Assembly: GCA_942490895.1 (NCBI GenBank) | Contig: CALNZC010000091.1 | Span: 1-64,000 of the forward strand | DNA: 64,000 nt | Direction of reading: 5' to 3' | DNA from: JAGNXB01 sp942490895 | GTDB lineage: Bacteria; Bacteroidota; Bacteroidia; Chitinophagales; Saprospiraceae | Part shown: positions 30,044-39,655 of the stretch, one piece after another | Layout: the number at the start of each line of letters is the position of its first letter | Position numbering within the stretch: position 1 is the first letter of the stretch | Program-made: the position numbers and the translations under genes | Notes under the pieces: generated by a model | Database searches by the model: none | Told to the model about the DNA's origin: nothing | Seen by the model: only the letters and a program-made list of their open reading frames with translations

Positions 30044-32446
30044 CTAATGCTGGATCACAAACTTTTCAGTGCGGACACCCTGAGGTGTTGTGATATAGAG
30101 GATGTAAGAACCGTTGGCCAACCTGCTGACGTTGTGTGTCCACGTGGTCTGCTGTACAACTGACAGGGTCTGGTTCCTCATCACCTTTCCGGTGATATCA
30201 CTGATACGGATGTCCACCTGGTCCATGGGTTGAACAAAGTCCATTTCCACAGTCAGAAATTCATTTACCGGGTTGGGAAGTATGCGAACTCCTCCAATTT
30301 CAGGCGGGAGTGTTTGCGCCGGACTGATCTTGTCCAAAGCCAAGCGAATCATGGGTACACCATATGCCTCACCAGAAATGGCGCTTAACAGCTGGCCGTC
30401 TTTCTGTGTCGTCAGAAACGTGGTTGGCAGAGGTCGACACAATCCCAAGCCACCATTGGCTACCGTGTACGTTGCCGTTCTGTTCAGGGGAAAGCCAACC
30501 TCCCGTTCTACGAAAAGCTCCAACGGATAATGTTGCCCATCAGGCGGAACATATTTGACGACTGCCAAATAATCTGTGCTATCCGACAGTGCCACACAAT
30601 TTTGACCAGTTGAATCTGTAAGTGCTACATTGAATATGGTTTTTGATTTGTCCTCTTCCTGAAACAAATGATAACCTTGGCCCACCAGAACAGTCTCAAC
30701 TTCTAAATCAATCATTCCATCTTGATTGGCATCCCCGCCCTCATGTAATTCAATTAAAAATCCCTCTTCCTGACCAAATACAGAAAATAGGTGCTGACCA
30801 GCATTGCCGATTCCAACCTCAAATTCACAGACAGAATAGGGTTTTCCATTTGGTATAAAATAAGCATTGCAAATCGTAAAATCTGACGATCCGGGCTCAA
30901 GTGCATACCAAGAGACATAGTCCTTGGCCATAAGCCGTTCATCAATGGCAAATCGTTTTGATCTGATCGAATTATTCTCTGGATACGCATCAGGTGTAGT
31001 GAGTACCAGGGTATATCGAAAGGAATATCGACCAGGTAATAAAGACGGCATCTCCCAACAATCCACAGGAATCAAGACAGTGGTGTCGACAGGGATTTCC
31101 GGCAACTGAAAACTCTGGGAAAGGACCAGACTATCGAGAAATTCCTCATTAAACAAGTCTACGACCAGAAGAGAACCCTCCTGCGGACATAATCCAAGAT
31201 TCTCAACTTTAATGGCTATCGGAATTTGATGTAATTGATCCTGATGCCAGATCTTGTTAGGGACGACTGTGGTGGTATCACTCAGTGCCAAATCCGTGCA
31301 GGGCGGGCGGATCAGCTTGACATCATCAATGATCCAATAATAATAATTGGCAATAATCCTGAATCGGATACGGATGGAATCGGCTGCGGCCGCACCAGGA
31401 AGCAACAATCTCAATGGGCCATCAGTAATCCCTTGTGGAAGAGGATCCCCAAAGATTTGAGGGGGAGAATTAATTTCAATCGTATTCCAGATTGAATCAT
31501 TCAAAGTATATTCTACAAAAAACTTTGACTGAATATCATAATACTGTTGATAAAACCAAAGATACAGATCATGTGCATTGATCTCTTTCAGATCAATGCG
31601 CGGCGAAGTCAGCGTCCCTTCCTGGTAACTAGGACATGGACCTTTCCCGATATTCCCTTCCAGCCCACCATTATCCATAAAATCAGAGTCAAAGACCATC
31701 GCCCCCAGACAACCGGTTTCCGAACCAATTCGTTGACCACCTAAAAAATTTCCTTTCGTCAACCCACCGATCGCCCAGGTCCACTTGGCGAGGGAGGAGT
31801 CAACGGGATTCTGATTGTTATCCTTTCCACAACGAATGGACTCCACTGTCCAGTCGCCGATCCCGCCATTAAATCCACCATCATCCCAGATCACATCCAG
31901 AGCTTCGGGAACAGGCTCGTTCACAAAAGCGGCAATCCGGAATGTGCCCCACCCCTCCGTCCAATCTGTGGCTGTGCCTGATGCCGACCACACCCGCACA
32001 TAATAGGTCTCTCCTGGAATTAACTCCGGGCAATAATGACCTAGCAATATCCGATCACCATCCGGGCTATTTTTGCAAAATAGAGGTTGGTTGTCCACAC
32101 TTCCTTCACATGAGGCATACAATGCCACACCCAGAGTGAGTATATCCTCTGCGGTTTCGGCATAGTACATTTTAATGGAAATCCCCTGAGCTGGAATGGT
32201 ATCCGGAGCGATAAACGAATACCACACCGCATCCCGATAAAAATTCCCTGAACAAACCGGGATACTATCTTCCTTTTCATCAATAGTATTGCGCGTATCT
32301 CCCGCAATCTGAATGGCCGTTGCCTCCGATGCCGCAATGTCTAAATGGATGGCTCCACTGCAGTCATCGTTGGGAGGCTGGGCAATAACATACATGCATG
32401 ATAGTGCAAGGATGAACGTACTGATCCAATGAATAAATGGTGTCAT
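30044..32446 (-). CDS. Secreted protein with type A type IX sorting domain (paralog 1)
   Basis: 800 residues from ATG 32446, which gives a clean signal peptide (WISTFILALSCMYVIAQ); the longer reading to 32638 adds an unlikely leader. Order: an N-terminal domain starting PPNDDCSGAIHL, a jelly-roll/MAM-like region ending YYYWIIDDVKLI near residue 365, a second half of repeated beta domains, and the type A sorting tail (NPVNEFLTVEMDF, then ITGKVMRNQTL, NGSYILYITT and the end EKFVIQH). Full-length paralog of the protein at 33939-36395. Cell-surface or released; target unknown. Confidence 0.88.
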   Translation of the reverse strand: MTPFIHWISTFILALSCMYVIAQPPNDDCSGAIHLDIAASEATAIQIAGDTRNTIDEKEDSIPVCSGNFYRDAVWYSFIAPDTIPAQGISIKMYYAETAEDILTLGVALYASCEGSVDNQPLFCKNSPDGDRILLGHYCPELIPGETYYVRVWSASGTATDWTEGWGTFRIAAFVNEPVPEALDVIWDDGGFNGGIGDWTVESIRCGKDNNQNPVDSSLAKWTWAIGGLTKGNFLGGQRIGSETGCLGAMVFDSDFMDNGGLEGNIGKGPCPSYQEGTLTSPRIDLKEINAHDLYLWFYQQYYDIQSKFFVEYTLNDSIWNTIEINSPPQIFGDPLPQGITDGPLRLLLPGAAAADSIRIRFRIIANYYYWIIDDVKLIRPPCTDLALSDTTTVVPNKIWHQDQLHQIPIAIKVENLGLCPQEGSLLVVDLFNEEFLDSLVLSQSFQLPEIPVDTTVLIPVDCWEMPSLLPGRYSFRYTLVLTTPDAYPENNSIRSKRFAIDERLMAKDYVSWYALEPGSSDFTICNAYFIPNGKPYSVCEFEVGIGNAGQHLFSVFGQEEGFLIELHEGGDANQDGMIDLEVETVLVGQGYHLFQEEDKSKTIFNVALTDSTGQNCVALSDSTDYLAVVKYVPPDGQHYPLELFVEREVGFPLNRTATYTVANGGLGLCRPLPTTFLTTQKDGQLLSAISGEAYGVPMIRLALDKISPAQTLPPEIGGVRILPNPVNEFLTVEMDFVQPMDQVDIRISDITGKVMRNQTLSVVQQTTWTHNVSRLANGSYILYITTPQGVRTEKFVIQH

Positions 32447-32486
32447 GATCCAGATTATTTTAGTGCATCCAGCAGGGATGCGCAAA

Positions 32487-33833
32487 TTATCTTTGAATAA
32501 AGAATTTCTCGGTGTACACCCCATCCCGATTGCGCAGGGTGGCGAAATAGGCCCCGGGTGGCAGATGGGCCACTGATATATCCACAGGACTATTTTCTGA
32601 GCTGTCCATCTTTTGTTGATAGACAATTGAGCCATCAAGTCGAATAATCATTAATGTTGCGTCCTTAAAGGTTTCTGGTTCAATTCTGACAGTGATGTAA
32701 TCCTGCACCAGATTGGCCAATAGTAAAGAGGATTTGGGCACCGGTTCCTCCTGAACATGATTTGGAGGATTGCATGAAAACATGACACGAATTAATGGAA
32801 CTGTATCCAGGGCTACATGGCTGAAATCGACTCCCCAAATATCCGGTTTCGTGGTCAGATGGCCCAAACCTTCCGAACAATTTGGATCTATAGGGCCATA
32901 GGGTTGAAATTGATTCCATTCATTATTCAGGGTATAATCATGCTCTATGCTGTACATCATTTTAGGCACCTGGATGGTATCTAGCCCCTGATCAATAACA
33001 GCAACTATTAGATAAGCGGCATCGTGGTCTAATGCGACGCCAAATTCAAAATCATATGTTTTAATAATTTCCATTCGAATCAAGGAGTTGGGTTGTTCTT
33101 CCTCGCCAAATTCATATTGACCAAACCCAACGTTATTGGTTTCGTCTTCCCAAACCCAAATTCCGTCCTGATTTGTATCTATCCATTCATATATAAAGAC
33201 AATTATCGAAGCTTGCTCACCCAGAATGCTTGGTTTAAATGCCTCCGGATTCGCCATGCCCACTTCGACACATGTTAAAAAGTGAGAAATATCAATATCA
33301 AATGCCTCGTATATATAATAATATGACCCAAACAATGGGCCTTCATCAGTCAGATCCATTGTAATGAATGGCTGGTATAGAATTTCCTTGGCGAAACGAT
33401 CCCAACCAATCACAAAATGAAAGAATTGCTCATTATCAGACAGGTCATCCTCTACCAGATCTGAGGTCACTTTATACCGCCCGACATAATTCCCCCAAGG
33501 GGCATCTTTCGGAAAAGGCAGACAATAAGGTGTGCCCAATGACTCGAGATCAGGAATGGAAATGATGGTATCACCCCCTTCCCGCCAGATCTGGAATGCG
33601 ATTGTGTACTGAACGGGCCCGCAGGATGAATCCACTTCGACCTCCTGATATACCGGAAAATCGCGAAGCTGAGAGTAATGCCACATGGCATAGGGCGGGA
33701 TGGCAAAATTGGTCGTCGCCTTTACACCTTCACATTGACCCCAGCTTGGAGCAGGAAGGCATATGCCCGTAATCATCAGTAAAAAAAGGATGACAGAACC
33801 AAAACGGGCCGGGTAGATGGCAGAACGCATCAT
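32487..33833 (-). CDS. Secreted protein with type A sorting domain, lacking the N-terminal half
   Basis: 448 residues with a signal peptide (SVILFLLMITGICLPAPSWGQ). It aligns by eye with only the second half of its two neighbours: YYYIYEAFDIDISHFLTCVEV and IIVFIYEWIDTNQDG match YYYIKDATNWQVCDVEV and IFVYLYEWDDINGD next door. It ends in a shorter sorting tail (LPPGAYFATLRNRDGVYTEK and FFIQR). The NDDC and MAM-like domains are absent. It lies between the two full-length paralogs, 40 bases upstream of paralog 1, so it probably arose by tandem duplication and loss. Confidence 0.84.
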   Translation of the reverse strand: MMRSAIYPARFGSVILFLLMITGICLPAPSWGQCEGVKATTNFAIPPYAMWHYSQLRDFPVYQEVEVDSSCGPVQYTIAFQIWREGGDTIISIPDLESLGTPYCLPFPKDAPWGNYVGRYKVTSDLVEDDLSDNEQFFHFVIGWDRFAKEILYQPFITMDLTDEGPLFGSYYYIYEAFDIDISHFLTCVEVGMANPEAFKPSILGEQASIIVFIYEWIDTNQDGIWVWEDETNNVGFGQYEFGEEEQPNSLIRMEIIKTYDFEFGVALDHDAAYLIVAVIDQGLDTIQVPKMMYSIEHDYTLNNEWNQFQPYGPIDPNCSEGLGHLTTKPDIWGVDFSHVALDTVPLIRVMFSCNPPNHVQEEPVPKSSLLLANLVQDYITVRIEPETFKDATLMIIRLDGSIVYQQKMDSSENSPVDISVAHLPPGAYFATLRNRDGVYTEKFFIQR

Positions 33834-33874
33834 AAAGAGATTTGTGATCCCGGCACCTGGGATCCATGAAAAGA

Positions 33875-33910
33875 AAAAGAGCCATCCGCCGGTGGGCGGA
33901 TGGCTCTTTT
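33875..33910 (-). terminator. Strong rho-independent terminator
   Basis: GAGCCATCCGCC and GGCGGATGGCTC form a 12-bp stem with a 4-base loop. On the minus strand it is followed by a T-run (TTTTTCTTTT). It ends the gene at 33939; the plus strand also reads a T-run, so it could work both ways. Confidence 0.8.
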
Positions 33911-33938
33911 ATTATCTGAGATTAGTTGTTATCACAGC

Positions 33939-36395
33939 TTAGTGCTGGATCACAAACTTCTCGGTACGAACACCTTGAGGTGTTGTGATAAACAAGATGT
34001 AAGAACCGTTCGCCATGCTGCTGACGTTATGTGTCCACGTGGTCTGCTGTACACTTGACAGGGTCTGTGTCATCATGGCCTTACCAGTGATATCGCTGAT
34101 GCGGATATTCACCTGGTCCATGTTCTGAACGAAGTCCATGTTTACAGACAACTGATCATTCACAGGGTTTGGCATAATGCTGATCTTGTTGTCATCAGCC
34201 AGAGGCTCATCTTCGATGGAAACGATTGGCGACATGTTCAGACGAAGTACTGGTACTTCACCGGTGTTGAACGCACCATTACCCAGAAGGTCATCGGTCA
34301 ATCCTGCATTCAGGAATTCACCGTATGCTTCTGTGCACTTGCCCAGACCACCAGCATCAACCGGAGCAGTCAACAAACGTTGTGCTGCATAGTTGAAATC
34401 ACCGCTCATCAACAAGAACAATGGAAGTGTCTGTGGTGTGATACCAATAGGCTCTTCGTAGTTCACAACAAGCATGTACTTCGTGTCGTCCTTCAGTTCA
34501 ACACACTGCTCGAAGTTGTCCGTGTTGATCAACGGGAGTGTGAAGATCGTGTTCGCAGGATCACCGTCCTGGAAGACATACTCCGCGAAACCGACGTTGA
34601 ACCCTTCGTCACCGATCTGGAATTCAGCGTCACCGTTAATATCGTCCCACTCGTAGAGGTAGACAAAGATGCTCACGTCTGCACCCACAACACTTGGGCC
34701 CATATCATCCGCATTGGAGATACCGACTTCTACATCGCAAACCTGCCAGTTCGTAGCATCTTTGATGTAGTAGTAATTACCCATGGCATAGTTCAAGCTT
34801 CCGCTGGTCGCAACCGGACGCAGTCCTGAATACTGACCGCCAGGAATTTCCTTGGCCATTTGGTTGTCACTGATCATGAAACGGAATGACTGTGAGTTAT
34901 TACTCTCGTCAAAGTCGACTGAATCAGAACGGACGGTATACGTACCGGTATAAACACCAGAGGCATCCATTGGCAGGCTGTAGCAATCTGCAAACGGATC
35001 GTTTTCAGCGATAGAGTCATTCATGATCGTACCATAATCCTTGGTACCTGAAATGACCACATTATCCATATCGTCGCGCACTTCATAATCGACAGCAACA
35101 CCTGTCTGTGAGCAAGCACCGACGTTTTCGATATCGATCATTGCACCGAAGTCATGCAATTGGTCCCTCTGCCAGGTGGCATTCGGAGCAATCGCCAGGA
35201 ATTCGTTTGCACGCATGTTATTACACTCCGTTTCTACGATCTGAACATCATCGATGATCCAGTAGTAGTAATTGGCCTCATAACGGAAACGCACTTGCAG
35301 ATTCGTTGAACCAGCTGCACCGGGCAGTGGAACACGTGTCTGACCGTCAAAAGTCGGGTTGGTACCTGGAGGAGTTGCAGTTGTGAATGCTTCCACATCC
35401 TGGTTGATCTCAATAGAGATCCAGCTGTTTCCGCCATCCAGGGAGTACTCGACAAAGTAAGCACTCTGGAACTGGGTGGTCCGCTGATGGAACAGCAGAG
35501 AAACACCAGAGACATTAAATCCACTCAGGTCAATTGGAGGAGAGGTAATGGAACCTTCCTGCGCAGCAGGACATGGGCCAAAACCGAAGTTGTTGGCAAC
35601 GCCACCATTGTCGAGGTAGTCAGAGTCAAACACAACAGCACCATTACAAGCCGTGCGAGAAGCGATACGCTGGCCAGCCCACAGGTTACCCTGGGTCAGT
35701 CCATCGATAGCCCAGGCCCAAAGCGCATTGGACGCATCCACAGGATTACCTTCACCATCATTGGCGCAGATGATCCCTTCAGTGGTCCAGCCATTCAAGC
35801 CGCCATCGAAGTCTCCTTCGTCCCACAGAACGTTGTAGACATCTGCAGGAGGATCATTTTCAAAGGCTGCGATACGGAAGGTACCCCAACCGGCCTGCCA
35901 ATCTGCAGCAGGACCATCATTGGACCAGATACGAACATAGTACGTTGCACCTGCTACCAACTCAGGACACAGTTCTCCGAAGAGAATAGCGTCTCCAGCT
36001 GGAGCATTTGCACAGAACAATGGCTGATTCGCCGGATCGCCATCACAAGAGGCATACAAAGCAGCCCCCGGGCTGGCAAAATCGTCAGGCTCGTCGCCAT
36101 AGTAGATCTTGATCCTAAAACCATTTGGATAAGGTGTGGCCGGAGCCGTAAACTTATACCAAACAGCATCACGATAGAAGTTGCCGGAGCAAACAGGAAT
36201 GGCCGCTGCTAATTCATCTACGGTGTTACGGGTATCCCCGTCCACGAGGACAGCATTGGCTTCACTATCCGCAACGGTCAATTCAGTTGCATTAGCACAG
36301 TCATCGTTGGCAGGCTGAGCCTGAACAGCGATAGTGGCTAGCACCAGCAGTCCGGATAGTAAGACATTCATCAATTGTAAAGGTTTGATTCTCAT
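33939..36395 (-). CDS. Secreted protein with type A type IX sorting domain (paralog 2)
   Basis: 818 residues; signal peptide (LLSGLLVLATIAVQAQ) then PANDDCANATELTV. The jelly-roll/MAM-like region ends YYYWIIDDVQIVE near residue 390. The second half has YYYIKDATNWQVCDVEVGI, and the tail (ITGKAMMTQTL, NGSYILFITT, EKFVIQH) is nearly the same as in paralog 1. A long acidic surface and many Asp/Asn residues fit a calcium-binding exported protein. It is GC-richer than paralog 1, and its strong terminator suggests high expression. A poly-T tract lies in its leader just above the ATG. Confidence 0.88.
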   Translation of the reverse strand: MRIKPLQLMNVLLSGLLVLATIAVQAQPANDDCANATELTVADSEANAVLVDGDTRNTVDELAAAIPVCSGNFYRDAVWYKFTAPATPYPNGFRIKIYYGDEPDDFASPGAALYASCDGDPANQPLFCANAPAGDAILFGELCPELVAGATYYVRIWSNDGPAADWQAGWGTFRIAAFENDPPADVYNVLWDEGDFDGGLNGWTTEGIICANDGEGNPVDASNALWAWAIDGLTQGNLWAGQRIASRTACNGAVVFDSDYLDNGGVANNFGFGPCPAAQEGSITSPPIDLSGFNVSGVSLLFHQRTTQFQSAYFVEYSLDGGNSWISIEINQDVEAFTTATPPGTNPTFDGQTRVPLPGAAGSTNLQVRFRYEANYYYWIIDDVQIVETECNNMRANEFLAIAPNATWQRDQLHDFGAMIDIENVGACSQTGVAVDYEVRDDMDNVVISGTKDYGTIMNDSIAENDPFADCYSLPMDASGVYTGTYTVRSDSVDFDESNNSQSFRFMISDNQMAKEIPGGQYSGLRPVATSGSLNYAMGNYYYIKDATNWQVCDVEVGISNADDMGPSVVGADVSIFVYLYEWDDINGDAEFQIGDEGFNVGFAEYVFQDGDPANTIFTLPLINTDNFEQCVELKDDTKYMLVVNYEEPIGITPQTLPLFLLMSGDFNYAAQRLLTAPVDAGGLGKCTEAYGEFLNAGLTDDLLGNGAFNTGEVPVLRLNMSPIVSIEDEPLADDNKISIMPNPVNDQLSVNMDFVQNMDQVNIRISDITGKAMMTQTLSSVQQTTWTHNVSSMANGSYILFITTPQGVRTEKFVIQH

Positions 36396-36525
36396 AGGAG
36401 CACAGTTTTTTTTTAGTTGTAAGGAGAATTGCCGAAAAATAAGGAGAAACTTTCAAATGAAGGGGACAAAAGCAACATCTGTCGGGAATGTTACACCACA
36501 TTTGACCATCAATTGACAAATGTGG

Positions 36526-37509
36526 TCAATTAATCTCGTCAAAGAGTGCTTTTGCATCCACCGGGACGACGCCGACCCGCTCACAAACCAGTCCACCGGC
36601 CAGATTGGCAATGCTTGCCACACGGGCCAGAGGCTGGCCCGCCGCCAGGATCAGTGAAGCAACGGCAATCACCGTATCCCCGGCACCGCAGACATCCACG
36701 ATGTCTCGAATTTCAGGGGGTATGATCCCACCCGTTTGTGTTTGATGATCGTACCAGTAAATACCTTTTTCAGACAAGGTGATCAATGAATATTGATGGG
36801 GCATGATTTCTGCCAATTCCCGGACGGCCTGTTCAAGGTCAGCGATGTTCGGACCAATCTCACGAGCCAAGCCTTCGGAAAGCTCCTTGAGGTTGGGCTT
36901 AAAGAGAGTGCATCCGGCATACATGAGAAAATGACGGAATTTCGGATCAACCGTGACCGGGATTTCATACTGTTTAGCCAAACTGATCACGGCCTGGATC
37001 ATATCCGGAGAGAGGACACCTTTATCATAATCCTGGAGGACAATGACATCGATCCGTTCGCGTTGGATCTCTTCTTCAAGGCGCTTCATCAGTTGGTGAA
37101 CGCTGCTTGTACTCACTGGATGGGTATCTTCTGTGTCGATGCGCAGCAAATGTTGATTGCCGGCGATGATCCGGGTTTTGATCGTTGTTTTTCGTCCTGC
37201 CTCCCGGATCAGGAAGCTATGTGAGGATAGCCCTGCTGCTTCGACCAATGCTTCCAACTCTATGGCCTCCGCATCATCACCAACAACGGCCACCAGAACG
37301 GGTTCTGCCCCCATTTCGCGAACATTCAAAGCAACATTTGCAGCTCCTCCCAGGCGGGAGGAACTCGAACGGTATTCCACTACGGGCACGGGAGCTTCCG
37401 GGGAGACTCGTCTGACCTGCCCCTGTACATAGCGGTCGATCATCACATCACCGAGAATGAGGACTCTCATTCCAGTAAAAGATTGCAACCGTGGTTCAGG
37501 ATATGACAT
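36526..37509 (-). CDS. rfaE1: D-glycero-beta-D-manno-heptose-7-phosphate kinase
   Basis: 327 residues, PfkB fold. It phosphorylates heptose 7-phosphate at C1 for LPS inner-core heptose. Seen: VLILGDVMIDRYVQGQVRRVSPEAPVP read as the family N-terminus, SRLGGAANVALNV, VDPKF, and the catalytic anion hole VDVCGAGDT. It lacks the C-terminal cytidylyltransferase domain of fused HldE, as usual in Bacteroidota. It lies 18 bases downstream of waaA, another LPS core gene. Confidence 0.93.
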   Translation of the reverse strand: MSYPEPRLQSFTGMRVLILGDVMIDRYVQGQVRRVSPEAPVPVVEYRSSSSRLGGAANVALNVREMGAEPVLVAVVGDDAEAIELEALVEAAGLSSHSFLIREAGRKTTIKTRIIAGNQHLLRIDTEDTHPVSTSSVHQLMKRLEEEIQRERIDVIVLQDYDKGVLSPDMIQAVISLAKQYEIPVTVDPKFRHFLMYAGCTLFKPNLKELSEGLAREIGPNIADLEQAVRELAEIMPHQYSLITLSEKGIYWYDHQTQTGGIIPPEIRDIVDVCGAGDTVIAVASLILAAGQPLARVASIANLAGGLVCERVGVVPVDAKALFDEIN

Positions 37510-37527
37510 CAGGGGCGAAAATACGGA

Positions 37528-38775
37528 TTATTCATCGAGGATCTGATGGCAAATACCCAGGACCTGATTCGTCGCACCCTGATGATCCAGCAACCATTGT
37601 CTGGCTGCAACACCTGCATTTTTCCTGTTGGCCACCTCATTGAGATGATGCAGTCTACGATCTAATTCAGCAGCATCATTTACCTCAAAGCCTCCACCGG
37701 CTCGGATCAGTTCGTTTGCCTCCGGAAATTTGTGATGATGAGGTCCGAAAATCACTGGTCGACCATAAGCTGCCGGTTCGAGCAGGTTGTGGACAGACCG
37801 TCCAAATCCCCCACCGACATACGTGATCTCTGCAAAGCGGTACACCTGATTCAACATACCGATGGTGTCCAGCACAAGCACTTGAGAGAAGGAAGGATCT
37901 GCATCTTCCTTTCGGGTATAACGGGTAGTGACATGACTGCTTTCAGAAAGGATCCTGTTGATCCTCGGTTCTGACAGATCGTGAGGTGCAAAGATCCACT
38001 TCCACCCGGCCAACGATGTATTCTGTATTGCTGGTAGAAGAAGGTCCAGGTCTTCATCCCAAACACTCCCACAGACCATCACCTTTTGTTCGGAGCAAAA
38101 GGATTCGATCCAGGCATCATCCAATGGAGATGCGGCCACCTTTAACACACGATCGATTCGGGTGTCCCCTGATACAATAGCCCGTTTAAACTGCCAGGAA
38201 TTTAGCATGTGGAGGCTATCCTGATCCTGCACACAAATGGTATGTGCCTGGAGGATCACATCCCGGAAAGGGGCAGCCCATGGCTTGGCGAGAAACTGGT
38301 CGCGTCGGAATCGAGCGGCAAAGAGCAGGATAGGGGTCTCGCAATGATGCGCTTCTAACCAGTAGTGAAACCAGAAATCATATTTCACCCACAGGATGAG
38401 TGCTGGCTGATAGTGATCCAGCCATTGTCGGGCATTCGCCGGCGTGTCCAGGGGGAGATAGACCACCTGATCAGAAGTCGGATTATTTTTCTGACGATCA
38501 AATCCAGATGAAGAAAAGAAACTCAACAACAGGAAGGCATCCGGATATTGATCGCGCAATGCTTCCCAAACGGGTCGGCCCTGTTCAAACTCTCCCAGGG
38601 AGGAGCAATGCATCCAAATCACATTTTTTCCAGGCGGTGGCCGATTGTTCACCGGCAGGGCACGAGCCATCCGCCAGTCCCTCACCTTACCATTGAAGAT
38701 GCCCACAACAGGCAGTACTAACTGAGCCAGTTGACTCAGTATCCGATAGAGGAAGAGCAGGAAATGGCGAACCAA
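37528..38775 (-). CDS. waaA: 3-deoxy-D-manno-octulosonic acid transferase
   Basis: 415 residues. WaaA adds Kdo to lipid IVA at the cytoplasmic face of the inner membrane. A hydrophobic N-terminus (FLLFLYRILSQLAQLVLPVV) anchors the GT30/GT-B fold. WMHCSSLGEFEQGRPV, VCGSVWDEDLDLLLP, and the C-terminal nucleotide-binding VGGGFGRSVHNLLEPA and IFGPHHHKFPEA are typical. Overlap-level spacing with the genes on each side indicates one minus-strand operon with rfaE1. Confidence 0.94.
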   Translation of the reverse strand: MVRHFLLFLYRILSQLAQLVLPVVGIFNGKVRDWRMARALPVNNRPPPGKNVIWMHCSSLGEFEQGRPVWEALRDQYPDAFLLLSFFSSSGFDRQKNNPTSDQVVYLPLDTPANARQWLDHYQPALILWVKYDFWFHYWLEAHHCETPILLFAARFRRDQFLAKPWAAPFRDVILQAHTICVQDQDSLHMLNSWQFKRAIVSGDTRIDRVLKVAASPLDDAWIESFCSEQKVMVCGSVWDEDLDLLLPAIQNTSLAGWKWIFAPHDLSEPRINRILSESSHVTTRYTRKEDADPSFSQVLVLDTIGMLNQVYRFAEITYVGGGFGRSVHNLLEPAAYGRPVIFGPHHHKFPEANELIRAGGGFEVNDAAELDRRLHHLNEVANRKNAGVAARQWLLDHQGATNQVLGICHQILDE

Positions 38776-38779
38776 TGGA

Positions 38780-39559
38780 TCAATAATATATGTCCCGAGT
38801 GCCTGTACCCGTCCACAACGGGATACTCCAACCGACTCGGAAAGTCAAGGTTACATCTACGCGTGAACGATCATCCCGTTGCATGGTCGCATAGTCATAG
38901 GAACGAAGGCTTTTGCCGAATGCCTGACCTACGTCCATGCCGGCGTAAAAATTGACCCGGCGGTTGAGGCTGATATGTTGATACCCGATAAATTCAGAAA
39001 TCAAGAACCCTCCGGTCAGGCGGTCATAGCCCGTGCCATAATCACCTTCGATCTGGGCAAGTGATTTTAGTTCATCATTCACCTTGATCCAATGAAACTG
39101 GTAACCTCCACCCAGGGTCACGCGAAGTCCGGATCGTTTGTTGGATTCGAAAAAAGGGATCAGCTTACCCACAACGATCTTTCCGGACACCAAGCGTTGT
39201 TGAAGAAATGCCTGCGAAATCGACAGATCCCTGCTGACAATATTCTCATCCTCATCCTGCAGGAAGTCAAGGACATTTTCCTTCACTTTTCCGGCAAATC
39301 CGAACTGGCCGTCAATACCGAGGATCCAGTTTCCTGGCCAGGTCATCCACTCCACCTGCCCTCCTGCCGAAAAGCCTGTGCCGAAGCGCTCGGAGAGAAC
39401 ACCTACAGGGGCCATGATGGAATAGTTGGCATTTAGAAAAAGCATGGGTGCTTCATTCAGCGGCTGTCGGGGCACATAGCGCTGTTGGCTCATGGCCGGC
39501 ACTGCCAAGCATACCATGACTAGAGAAATACTGAACCAATGGAATAGCCTGTAAATCAT
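38780..39559 (-). CDS. Outer-membrane beta-barrel protein of unknown function
   Basis: 259 residues from ATG 39559 with a signal peptide (FSISLVMVCLAVPAMSQ). The mature part alternates polar and hydrophobic residues in barrel-like strands (FLNANYSIMAP, SGLRVTLGGGYQFHW, RVNFYAGMDVGQAF, VDVTLTFRVGWSIPLW). It resembles PorT/outer-membrane barrel proteins of Bacteroidota but no specific family is recognised. Upstream of waaA in the same direction. Confidence 0.72.
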   Translation of the reverse strand: MIYRLFHWFSISLVMVCLAVPAMSQQRYVPRQPLNEAPMLFLNANYSIMAPVGVLSERFGTGFSAGGQVEWMTWPGNWILGIDGQFGFAGKVKENVLDFLQDEDENIVSRDLSISQAFLQQRLVSGKIVVGKLIPFFESNKRSGLRVTLGGGYQFHWIKVNDELKSLAQIEGDYGTGYDRLTGGFLISEFIGYQHISLNRRVNFYAGMDVGQAFGKSLRSYDYATMQRDDRSRVDVTLTFRVGWSIPLWTGTGTRDIYY

Positions 39560-39655
39560 AGGGGCCTGAATAATCGATGAAACCATAAATGTAGGATGTA
39601 CATTCCAGAATACCCGATAAAGAGGCTCCAGGACATCATGTGTGTCCGCTTCTGG

